From assembly GCA_030589605.1 (NCBI GenBank), contig JAUUVJ010000242.1, positions 1 through 6,501 on the forward strand: a stretch of DNA of 6,501 bases, given 5' to 3'. Of the stretch, positions 1-6,400 are shown one piece after another. This DNA is from Candidatus Hodarchaeota archaeon (lineage in GTDB: Archaea; Asgardarchaeota; Heimdallarchaeia; Hodarchaeales; Hodarchaeaceae). Position 1 is the first letter of the stretch. Each line of letters opens with the position of its first letter. The notes under the pieces are model-generated. The model had not been told where the DNA came from. It was given only the letters and a program-made list of their open reading frames with translations, and searched no databases. The translations under genes were made by a program, and so were the position numbers.

Positions 1-52
1 GCATCTCATTTACTATATTATTTACAATTTCTTTAATTTCAGTTGGATCCAT
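1..52 (-). CDS. N-terminus of a probable MoxR-family AAA+ ATPase (partial)
   Basis: The frame opens with ATG at 52 and runs off the left edge, giving 17 complete codons, MDPTEIKEIVNNIVNEM. The ATG directly follows the TAA stop of the DUF4350 gene and lies 7 bases from a perfect GGAGGT, so the start is well supported. The short amphipathic helix rich in Glu, Ile, Val and Asn resembles the leader helix that precedes the 'vvG' region of MoxR ATPases. MoxR genes are the usual partners of DUF4129 and DUF4350 genes. MoxR proteins are cytosolic AAA+ ATPases thought to act as chaperones that mature or insert metal into partner proteins, often ones with von Willebrand domains. The Walker motifs lie outside the window, so the family call is inference from context. 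That a gene starts here is nearly certain. Confidence 0.6.
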   Translation of the reverse strand, partial: MDPTEIKEIVNNIVNEM

Positions 53-1282
53 TTAATCTACCTCCGTATTATTCTTACGGAATAATTCAAGCTTTTCTAG
101 TAGTTTATCGTAATCTTTAACATTGATATACTGTTGTCTCAGCATATATTCAAGTTCAACTTTTTCTAGAACTGTTAATCCCTTTGGGAGAGATCGAATT
201 TCATCTGCTAATAGTGATCTATAAAGATCTGAAATAACCTCACTTTTCGCTAAACGTGCTAATTCTTCCTCTTCCTCAGATTGGATAAAGGCTGCTACAG
301 GTTGTAACTCTCGTTTTGGCTGCATTCCCTTACGAATTTTCTGTAAAGTGCCAGTAATTTGCTCTTCCTTTTTTATTCCTATAAATCCCCCAAGAATAAT
401 CATTACACTTATAGCAATTATAGGAGAATGAAAAAGTCCCATTATTAAAACACTCAGAATCCCAATGGCAGCTTTTCCTGTAGGAGGAATCCAAATTTTT
501 CGACTTTCGTCGAATAAAACTGATTTCGCTCCTTCTGAAACCAAGAGATTCAATAATTCTGTTATCATGGGTTTATTGTCGTTTAAATTGATCATATCAT
601 TTGTAGGAAATGCAGAATCTCCTACAATAATAAATTTCCCACCTTCATTGAAATCTAATATAGCTCCAAGAAAACAAGATTCATTCTTTTTTTCTACCCC
701 ACGATAAAATTGTCCATCACGGTTTGAATCTTCCCATGTAGTACCCTCTGTTTCAAAAAGAGGATAATAAGTTGTATTAATAATAAAGCGAGATACATGT
801 ACTCCTACAGCGTTGTTAAAAACAACTTGATGGTTTGAAAGTTCATATCCCGCAATATTCATATTAGATTGGTTTATTATAGGTTGATAAGGATTTAGAT
901 GATGAAAATCTTGATCTATTACGGTTCCACCTAATGATATTCCAAATGCTGAGGGAAGAATGCTTGCATATCCATGATCTTCAAAAAGCATGACATTACC
1001 ACCCTTTCTAACGTAATGGTACAAGAAATTACTATCTTCTGAAAAATAAGGTAAGTTTCCCCCAACAATAATGATAACATCATAATTACTAGTGCTTCCT
1101 ATCAAACGTAAAGGAATTGTTGATTCTGCTACATTCATCCTAAGTTCAACTAATTCCTTAAATTCAGAAAGACCATCCCAATTATTATTGTTTATAGTAA
1201 ATGGGGCTGGTTGAATAGGAGGTATTACTATAAAAATTAGAGTAAATGCGAAGATCAAGACCAAGAATTGATATTTCTTCAT
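53..1282 (-). CDS. DUF4350 domain membrane protein
   Basis: This 409-residue protein belongs to the DUF4350 family, which has a glutamine-amidotransferase-like fold and no established enzyme activity. Residues 6-20 form a hydrophobic signal anchor or signal peptide after MKK. The ectodomain (about 25-265) carries the family hallmarks: a beta strand plus turn, YDVIIIVGG (67-75); a helix then KGGNVMLFED (93-102); and a late GDSAFPTNDM (221-230) followed by DNKPMITELLNLL. No amidotransferase nucleophile elbow is evident, so it is probably a binding or scaffold domain. Residues 269-303 form one long or two short membrane segments, followed by a charged tail of about 105 residues with SEEEEE at 335-340 and predicted helices. 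Whether this tail is cytosolic depends on counting one or two segments. The ATG abuts the TAA of the DUF4129 gene and the TAA abuts the next ATG, so it is firmly inside the operon. In related clusters such proteins accompany DUF4129 and MoxR. Confidence 0.85.
   Translation of the reverse strand: MKKYQFLVLIFAFTLIFIVIPPIQPAPFTINNNNWDGLSEFKELVELRMNVAESTIPLRLIGSTSNYDVIIIVGGNLPYFSEDSNFLYHYVRKGGNVMLFEDHGYASILPSAFGISLGGTVIDQDFHHLNPYQPIINQSNMNIAGYELSNHQVVFNNAVGVHVSRFIINTTYYPLFETEGTTWEDSNRDGQFYRGVEKKNESCFLGAILDFNEGGKFIIVGDSAFPTNDMINLNDNKPMITELLNLLVSEGAKSVLFDESRKIWIPPTGKAAIGILSVLIMGLFHSPIIAISVMIILGGFIGIKKEEQITGTLQKIRKGMQPKRELQPVAAFIQSEEEEELARLAKSEVISDLYRSLLADEIRSLPKGLTVLEKVELEYMLRQQYINVKDYDKLLEKLELFRKNNTEVD
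60..65 (-). promoter_or_regulatory. Shine-Dalgarno for the partial downstream gene
   Basis: GGAGGT on the minus strand ends 7 bases before the ATG at 52. It lies inside the last codons of the DUF4350 gene, so translation of the two is probably coupled. It fixes the start of the partial gene. Confidence 0.8.
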
Positions 1283-2032
1283 TTATTCCTCAACCTTTCC
1301 TTTGAATGGAACATCAGAGTACCATTTAAGCACTTTTTGATCAGATATAGCGAATTCTAAATTGTAGATGAAATTTTCAAGATCCTTTTGATTAGCTTCT
1401 TTTTGGCCATAAGTGATTCGATAAAATTTCTCTACTGCATTAATCATCGCTTCATGGTTGAAATAAGGGATTTTAAGTCTTGAAAATTCCCGAGGAGTTA
1501 ACCATCCAGGTCTTGAGATTTTAGAATATTCTTTCAAAGCTTCATCAAGACGTTCAAATCCTATAGTAATTCCTTGACTATATTGTCCATCTAAACATGA
1601 TTTGAGGAAAATAATAATTTCCTCTATTTTTTGACCTAATCTTATTCTTCTGATTTTCATTTCCTTTTGATCTAGTTTGGCTGTGCCTTTTTTACTTTCC
1701 TTTTCTCTTTGTTTCCCTTTACGAACACGAGATATTATAACAGAGGAAATCAATAGCAACCCCATGATTAAAATGATGAAAATAATTATCCATATTGCTC
1801 CACTAGCAAGGCCAAATATTCCAGATAGAATAGGAATATTTATTTCAGGTAATTTAAATTGGAAATCGAAAAGTGGATTTCTCTCACCTGGATCATCAAT
1901 TAAATCGACTTCATCAAACTCTTTTTGGTTTGAAATTGGAGTATTTCTACTACCATTAAGAATAAATAAAGAGATACTTACTACAATAATTATCGTTAGT
2001 AAAAAGAAACGTGATTTACTGAATCTCGTCAA
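1283..2032 (-). CDS. DUF4129 domain membrane protein
   Basis: This 249-residue protein ends in a DUF4129 domain (about 145-232). The diagnostic stretch is GWLTPREFSRL at 176-186, followed by a helix reading A-x2-AVEKFYRITYG (195-209); the family signature is TPREFxxR...F...RYG. DUF4129 is a small helical cytosolic domain of unknown activity, found beside MoxR, DUF58 and transglutaminase genes and at the C-terminus of some transglutaminase-like membrane proteins. Before it come a first helix (9-26), an acidic extracytosolic linker of about 50 residues, a second helix (about 77-101) and a Lys/Arg-rich cytosolic stretch (102-132). The start is TTG at 2032: an in-frame TAG lies just upstream, GGAGGT sits 4 bases away, and no ATG or GTG follows before the first helix. 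The gene overlaps the previous one by 17 bases. There is no transglutaminase domain, so this is a stand-alone DUF4129 protein. Confidence 0.85.
   Translation of the reverse strand: MTRFSKSRFFLLTIIIVVSISLFILNGSRNTPISNQKEFDEVDLIDDPGERNPLFDFQFKLPEINIPILSGIFGLASGAIWIIIFIILIMGLLLISSVIISRVRKGKQREKESKKGTAKLDQKEMKIRRIRLGQKIEEIIIFLKSCLDGQYSQGITIGFERLDEALKEYSKISRPGWLTPREFSRLKIPYFNHEAMINAVEKFYRITYGQKEANQKDLENFIYNLEFAISDQKVLKWYSDVPFKGKVEE
1287..1292 (-). promoter_or_regulatory. Shine-Dalgarno of the DUF4350 gene
   Basis: TGAGGA on the minus strand lies 4 bases before the ATG at 1282, inside the last codons of the DUF4129 gene. The spacing is short, but the TAA-ATG junction makes re-initiation by the same ribosome plausible. 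Confidence 0.55.
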
Positions 2033-2849
2033 TAAAACCTCCGTCTAAAGATATGGCTCCATCTTTGATTTTCCTATTTTCCTGAAAGAAATATCTACAC
2101 GTTGAATGATTCCACTTATTGTTACATAAATTTGGAATTATAATAATCTCTCTTCGGCCTTTTCCTACTCTACATGTATCTCGTTCTGTTAGGAATCGGC
2201 AACGAGTATGGTTTGAATCGATTCTGTCTGGTTGTGCAAGAAAAATTCTTGGTATTACTGGTCGTATTGTATGTTTCCTCCCTATTGAGTAACCAATAAA
2301 TGCAGGAATGATTAGTGGTAAACAAATCGTAAAAATCATCAATGCAATAGAAAATACTGATATTAAAAGGAATAATGCTAAAACAGCAAGATCTATTATA
2401 GGGAAAGATAGTCCAAAACCAATTAGACTATACAATAAGAAACTAAAAAGGATAATAAGGCCAAGAAGGAAAGCGGGTGGTGTAATTAAAATCATTCGGT
2501 CGTATTGAGGACCGAACAACACTCCCGTTAAAAATCCAGCAAAAAACCAAGGGATTAATGATATCCCAAATAAAAATATATTAATTTGCAAATATTGGTA
2601 TGGAGCAACACTAATAAGTATTAATGGCAACAGTATATCGATTTCAGGAAATCCTGATAATTCAGACATCATCAAATTCAGTGTTTGATTTATATCTAAG
2701 TTTAATAAAATTACTAGAGTCTCAAAAAATAGAATATAAAAGGTGTATCCAAAAAACAAATAAACGACACTGAATTTTATTGTTGCAGTTGAATCTGCTG
2801 AACGAGTTTTAGTAAAGTTTTTGAACGGTAATGTTGATCTGAGACTCAC
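2016..2849 (-). CDS. Multi-helix membrane protein with a four-cysteine cytosolic tail, unknown family
   Basis: I do not recognise a family for this 277-residue protein. After a basic, Ser/Thr-rich N-terminus (1-23) there are about five membrane segments, near 25-48, 70-88, 90-113, 122-147 and 151-188. A soluble tail follows (190-277) with Cys217, Cys226, Cys242 and Cys251: two CX8C pairs separated by 15 residues, with His214 and His248 alongside. The regular spacing suggests one bound metal ion, probably zinc, rather than a classical CXXC ribbon. The tail has many Arg and Lys residues and is probably cytosolic. The start is GTG at 2849, overlapping the TGA of the upstream gene in a four-base GTGA, with GGAGG 7 bases away; this is typical translational coupling. 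Its place between the protease and DUF4129 genes suggests it belongs to the same membrane assembly, which is inference only. Confidence 0.8.
   Translation of the reverse strand: MSLRSTLPFKNFTKTRSADSTATIKFSVVYLFFGYTFYILFFETLVILLNLDINQTLNLMMSELSGFPEIDILLPLILISVAPYQYLQINIFLFGISLIPWFFAGFLTGVLFGPQYDRMILITPPAFLLGLIILFSFLLYSLIGFGLSFPIIDLAVLALFLLISVFSIALMIFTICLPLIIPAFIGYSIGRKHTIRPVIPRIFLAQPDRIDSNHTRCRFLTERDTCRVGKGRREIIIIPNLCNNKWNHSTCRYFFQENRKIKDGAISLDGGFIDEIQ
2037..2042 (-). promoter_or_regulatory. Shine-Dalgarno supporting the TTG start of the DUF4129 gene
   Basis: GGAGGT on the minus strand, with a 4-base spacer to TTG at 2032. It lies just upstream of the gene overlap, in the last codons of the 277-residue gene. 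It is the main reason for accepting a TTG start. Confidence 0.7.
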
Positions 2850-4543
2850 TGCGTATCCTCCGAAATTTGATCAACCCAATAATCTAGATTATATTCTGAG
2901 AATAGTGGTGAATAATTCAAGAAGAAAACATTATAGACATAATAGCCTAAAAATAAAGTACATACTCCTCCAAGTAAGAGTACTCCTAAACCAAGGATAT
3001 CAAAAGTCATTATTGCTCTAAATAGACCAATTATTACCATAGAGCCTAGTATGGTTAATATCAACAGAACAAATTGTAAAAAAAGACAAAATAAAACTAG
3101 AATTCCAACAGTTCTATTCAAAAATAATGCAATAACAATATTGAGCAGTGTTGTAAGACTCATTATAAAATAGAAGACTAAATATGGTGTTATCATTGCT
3201 CCAAAACTATCAAGTTGTCCAAAAAGAAGAACAGTAATTGGTGCGAGTAGAAATGCCATGCTTGATAGTGAACAAACACTTAAAATTATTGTTTCAGGTA
3301 ATGATAGTGTTTTATTTCGTAATTCTATAAGAGGATTAATTTTTATTTTGCAATGAGGGCAAATAGCTGTTGTTTCGGAAATGAAACCATTACAACTAGG
3401 ACAAATAACGAATGTTCTAGTTCCACATTCAGAACAAGTACCTAATATCAAAGGATTAAAGCAAAATGGACAACTAAGTTTTTTTATCATGGATTGTTTT
3501 CTTAAGTGAGAAAGGAAACCTAAAAATGAGTGTTTACGTGTAAATCCTAGTTGTGTTTTATTGGAATCTGGTTTTATAGATGAATGATGTGAATGCATTC
3601 CTCTTTCCTCATATCCACAATGAGAGCACAAATATGGATTTTTTTTAAATTGAAAAATTACACAAAAGAATAAAAGAATTGTAATTATCATTCCCAACAC
3701 AAAAAGTATAACAAAAAGAAGCATTATTTCATCAGAATAAAAAACCCCAAAAAACACATTTAGAGAGTTCCAAAAGGCATGAAAACCCCAGCCTATTATG
3801 AAATAACCTAGAAAACCAGAAAAAGCTGTCAAGAATCTTTGATTTTCAGCTAGCCGTCCTTTAAAAGATCCAATTCCTAATGCTATTATGAATGTTGTCC
3901 ATACGTGAAGAGGTGCGGTTGTTCGAAGTAAAATTTGTATAAAGATATCCATATTCTCTCCATTTCCTCCGATTGCTTGCCATTGATAAAGGAATAATTC
4001 AAGAAAAGTAAATATTGTCCCACTGATAATTCCATAGAAACCGATTTGTCTGTTACTCATTAAACTACTTTTACTGTCAAAATCTTTGAGATCATCATTT
4101 TCTGGATTGAAAAATGCGAAGGAGGCAAGAGTGATTACTAGTATTGGAATTATTTTTATCAATTCTTCATTCAGAGGTCCAAAAATACCTACAATAAGTT
4201 CTTGGACAATAAAGAGACTTACTTCATCCAATTCGGTATTCATATTGAATAAGCTTGTTAATGCGTTAAGAATGATAAACATCATTCTTGTATTTAGTAA
4301 TAGAGCGCCAAATACGACAAGAATACTTCCAAAGATCATGATAGGGAGAGTTCTCTTGAAAGAAATGGATTTTAGTTCTAGATCCAAAAAAGAAGCAGCA
4401 AAGGGGATCCAGATTCCTAAATAAATAATTGGGCCTAAATATTGAGTTATAGTCCAAAAGAAAGGATCCCATTCTGTATACCATGATAAAAATAAAAAAG
4501 ATACTAGTAAAATGAAAGAAACAAAGCTAACAAGTCGTAACAA
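2846..4543 (-). CDS. PrsW-like intramembrane metalloprotease with zinc ribbons and an extra membrane domain
   Basis: The N-terminal 300 residues have PrsW-family architecture: about eight helices carrying the active-site motifs. These are NEELIK (Glu126, Glu127, Lys130), a helix ending FLELF (Glu182), His213 in PLHVW, and FHAFWN (His255, Asn259). PrsW belongs to the CAAX-protease/ABI superfamily; the Bacillus member cleaves an anti-sigma factor within the membrane. All expected polar residues are present, so activity is likely, but the substrate is unknown. A cytosolic segment (300-405) holds five cysteine pairs, C306/C309, C358/C361, C370/C373, C381/C384 and C395/C398. The last four form two zinc ribbons, and the first may pair with His317, His319 or His320. 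Four more helices follow (about 415-441, 447-475, 479-508, 515-545), making it much longer than ordinary PrsW. TTG at 4543 is the first usual start but has only a weak Shine-Dalgarno. The frame stays open for 20 codons upstream, so the true N-terminus may be longer. Confidence 0.85.
   Translation of the reverse strand: MLRLVSFVSFILLVSFLFLSWYTEWDPFFWTITQYLGPIIYLGIWIPFAASFLDLELKSISFKRTLPIMIFGSILVVFGALLLNTRMMFIILNALTSLFNMNTELDEVSLFIVQELIVGIFGPLNEELIKIIPILVITLASFAFFNPENDDLKDFDSKSSLMSNRQIGFYGIISGTIFTFLELFLYQWQAIGGNGENMDIFIQILLRTTAPLHVWTTFIIALGIGSFKGRLAENQRFLTAFSGFLGYFIIGWGFHAFWNSLNVFFGVFYSDEIMLLFVILFVLGMIITILLFFCVIFQFKKNPYLCSHCGYEERGMHSHHSSIKPDSNKTQLGFTRKHSFLGFLSHLRKQSMIKKLSCPFCFNPLILGTCSECGTRTFVICPSCNGFISETTAICPHCKIKINPLIELRNKTLSLPETIILSVCSLSSMAFLLAPITVLLFGQLDSFGAMITPYLVFYFIMSLTTLLNIVIALFLNRTVGILVLFCLFLQFVLLILTILGSMVIIGLFRAIMTFDILGLGVLLLGGVCTLFLGYYVYNVFFLNYSPLFSEYNLDYWVDQISEDTQ
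2857..2861 (-). promoter_or_regulatory. Shine-Dalgarno supporting the GTG start of the 277-residue gene
   Basis: GGAGG on the minus strand is 7 bases before GTG at 2849 and lies in the last codons of the PrsW-like gene. It decides the GTG start, since the first helix begins some 24 codons later and no better-placed start is seen. Confidence 0.75.
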
Positions 4544-4597
4544 AACTCGTATCTTTCTGGTATTGTCTTTTAATTTATCTGAGAAATGAATAGATAT

Positions 4598-4605
4598 CTC
4601 ACCTC
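4598..4605 (-). promoter_or_regulatory. Strong Shine-Dalgarno with no conventional start codon nearby
   Basis: GAGGTGAG on the minus strand overlaps the TGA stop of the 571-residue gene. It is too far from the TTG at 4543 (over 50 bases) to serve it directly. In the PrsW-like frame an ATT codon (4589-4591) lies 8 bases past GAGGTG and an ATA (4595-4597) lies closer. Either this site drives a rare ATT/ATA start, or it loads ribosomes that scan or re-initiate at the TTG. The 60-base gap between the two genes holds nothing else that I can see. Confidence 0.5.
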
Positions 4606-6319
4606 AATTATCTTCGATTACTGTTTTGAATTCATCGTAAGCCCAGCCCAAACTCACTGTTTTATACGCTTCCACACTTCTATTGACTAGAGCACCTGAT
4701 AAAGCTGTCATTAAAACATAAGTGGATGGTCCGATTCCAGATATTAACGAAGCTGAACCAGCTAACATGCCTACAGGAATAGCTATTAATGTAACCGCAA
4801 AATTAAAAACTATTATGACACCGAAAGTTGTACCTAAGTACTTTCTTGCAAATTTATATGAATCTTTAAAGCTCTTTACTATTCCAGCCTCACTAAAAAC
4901 AATGCTACCAAAAACATAAGCGAAAAAAATTGAGAGAAGAAAGCTTAATGCAAGTAATATCATTGAAAGGACTAAAAGGAATAGCATCCAGAATAAAACA
5001 GATCCCATCTCATGTTCATATATATCACTTGTTAGAATGATATCAGTTGCAATCAATAGAAGTAATGATGTACCAGTAGCAAAAGATGTAATAATAAATT
5101 GAGCTATTATTGATCGTGGGAGGTATTTGAAACAAGAAGTTAAAGATCCAATCAGATTTAGTGTATTATTTGAATTTCTTCGAATTCCTTGAAGACTCGT
5201 TAAATACCAGCACTGGCTAAATGCTGTTATTAAGATAGAGATAATCATCCCAATTCCAAATAATAACAAGGCATTTGTTGGATCTGATGGAAATATGCTA
5301 AAACCAGAAAAACTCTCTTCAGTAGTTGGGATTGAACCAGAAACTAATGCATCTGTATTAATAAGAGAATAAGCTCCTAGTCCTGACATATATGTAATAA
5401 TATCAATAATTATAGCTCCTAGTGCGATTACTAATAATACTGGATAATTACGGAGGAAAAATATCCCATTCCTCAAGATATTGCCTGCATTCAAAGTAAG
5501 TTGTTTATATGTTCCATATCCACTTACTTTTCGAGGACGCTTAGTAACAGGGGCATAAGAATCTGATCCGCAAACAGGACACTTGACCTTTGTGATGACT
5601 GTAAAATTATTAACAATTCCCTCATCTAATATCTGTAAAGCTAAGATTTTAGCCTTTTCACGATCGTGAGGTTGTAATATACGGCTATCGATAGCTTTTG
5701 CGAGTGATTCATCAACAGATTCACGTGAAACAGGAATTTGTTGATTCTGGTCAACTTCTGCCATGATAGCTGAATCTCTCTGGCAATACCACCAATTATG
5801 TGAACTCCGTTTTTGAGTTTCTAATAAGTGATATCCACAATTGTGACAATAATCACCTTTAACCTCCAATCCACAAGCAGGACATTCCCTTATCTCACCT
5901 GCTTTCTGCTGAATTGATGAAATCTTAGGTTCAGAAACTACTGTTTCTTTTCCAAGTAATTGATTGCAGTTTGGGCAGAAAGAAGTTGAATAATTGACTG
6001 TAATTCCACAAGTTGGACATATTTTAGATTTTGGACTAGTTTTAATTTGTTTTTTGAGTTCTATTCCACAGGAGTAGCAAAATAATGCATTTTCTGGATT
6101 GTCTTCACCACATTGCTGACAATGCTTAGATAAAGTAGGAGAAAATGTTATGAAATCTTTGGTTTGTTCGAGATTATCACCACAATTGAAGCAAAATTTA
6201 GCTTGGGATGGATTGTCTCTCCCACATTTTGGGCATTGTATTGTTAATACCTTCCTATCAGTTGATAATAATTTAAAGGAACACTTATCATAATGATCTT
6301 GTTTTAAATGATGTAACAT
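4604..6319 (-). CDS. Tandem zinc-ribbon protein with a C-terminal six-helix membrane domain
   Basis: The cytosolic N-terminal half holds four successive CXXC-CXXC zinc ribbons: C29/C32 with C43/C46, C67/C70 with C81/C84, C101/C104 with C115/C118, and C146/C149 with C158/C161. The repeats CPKCG, CFNCG and CPNCN are typical of archaeal double-zinc-ribbon proteins. A separate segment follows with WWYC (Cys179), a helical stretch and a lone CPVCG (C247/C250), possibly a split fifth metal site. The membrane half (about 275-550) has six hydrophobic segments near 289-310, 350-375, 402-428, 440-470, 497-520 and 525-545, with a cytosolic SEAGIVKSFKDSYKFARK (476-493). This arrangement resembles archaeal and bacterial membrane domains of unknown function such as DUF7847 or YciC-like families. 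The role could be metal-dependent protein-protein contact at the membrane; no catalytic motif is seen. ATG at 6319 is the only usual start before the first ribbon and has no Shine-Dalgarno. It is the first gene of the apparent operon and ends with TGA. Confidence 0.82.
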   Translation of the reverse strand: MLHHLKQDHYDKCSFKLLSTDRKVLTIQCPKCGRDNPSQAKFCFNCGDNLEQTKDFITFSPTLSKHCQQCGEDNPENALFCYSCGIELKKQIKTSPKSKICPTCGITVNYSTSFCPNCNQLLGKETVVSEPKISSIQQKAGEIRECPACGLEVKGDYCHNCGYHLLETQKRSSHNWWYCQRDSAIMAEVDQNQQIPVSRESVDESLAKAIDSRILQPHDREKAKILALQILDEGIVNNFTVITKVKCPVCGSDSYAPVTKRPRKVSGYGTYKQLTLNAGNILRNGIFFLRNYPVLLVIALGAIIIDIITYMSGLGAYSLINTDALVSGSIPTTEESFSGFSIFPSDPTNALLLFGIGMIISILITAFSQCWYLTSLQGIRRNSNNTLNLIGSLTSCFKYLPRSIIAQFIITSFATGTSLLLLIATDIILTSDIYEHEMGSVLFWMLFLLVLSMILLALSFLLSIFFAYVFGSIVFSEAGIVKSFKDSYKFARKYLGTTFGVIIVFNFAVTLIAIPVGMLAGSASLISGIGPSTYVLMTALSGALVNRSVEAYKTVSLGWAYDEFKTVIEDN

Positions 6320-6342
6320 ATTCTTTTTTTCAAAACTTTAAA

Positions 6343-6357
6343 CTGTTACCATAACAG
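6343..6357. repeat. Perfect short inverted repeat in the operon leader
   Basis: CTGTTA and TAACAG are separated by three bases, giving a 15-base dyad centred on 6350. It lies 24-38 bases upstream of the first ATG and just downstream of the transcription start predicted from the TATA-like box. That position suits a repressor operator, or a small 6-bp RNA hairpin in the leader. The dyad is read directly; its function is inference, and short dyads occur by chance in AT-rich DNA. Confidence 0.45.
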
Positions 6358-6387
6358 AACAATGAAAAAAATTCGGTGATCTTAATC

Positions 6388-6400
6388 TTTTTATATTTTC
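6388..6400 (-). promoter_or_regulatory. Candidate archaeal BRE/TATA promoter of the operon
   Basis: On the minus strand GAAAA (BRE-like) is followed by TATAAAAA (6388-6395). Archaeal transcription starts about 25 bases past the TATA centre, here near 6360-6367, which gives a leader of roughly 40-48 bases. A second TATA-like element, TTTAAATA, lies at 6411-6418 and would start transcription near 6389. Both are plausible in such AT-rich DNA, and the choice is inference. Confidence 0.45.

Noticed and set aside
465..707. Open frame of 80 codons on the plus strand
   Set aside because: It lies wholly inside the DUF4350 gene on the opposite strand, has no family features, and its start has no support.
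1677..2048. Open frame of 123 codons on the plus strand
   Set aside because: It is antisense to the DUF4129 gene. Its apparent hydrophobic segments mirror the membrane helices of the real gene, and the composition is not protein-like.
2090..2205. Ferredoxin-like iron-sulfur motif in the four-cysteine tail
   Set aside because: The spacing CX8C-X15-CX8C does not match the CX2CX2C patterns of ferredoxins; a zinc site or disulfides fit better.
2308..3021. Two open frames of 66 codons on the plus strand (2308-2508 and 2821-3021)
   Set aside because: They lie antisense to the 277-residue and PrsW-like genes; both are short and without recognisable domains.
4086..4484. Open frames inside the PrsW-like gene (4086-4424 plus, 4266-4484 minus)
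   Set aside because: Both overlap the recognised protease core in another frame; the real frame carries the conserved motifs.
4604..4606. TGA recoded as selenocysteine or tryptophan between the two long genes
   Set aside because: The PrsW-like gene also ends in TGA exactly where the next gene starts, tryptophans throughout are in standard codons, and no selenocysteine element is apparent. Plain termination is the simpler reading.
4722..4919. Open frame of 65 codons on the plus strand
   Set aside because: It is antisense to the membrane domain of the zinc-ribbon protein, with no supporting signals.
6362..6379. ATG on the plus strand upstream of the operon
   Set aside because: It reads five codons and stops at TGA.
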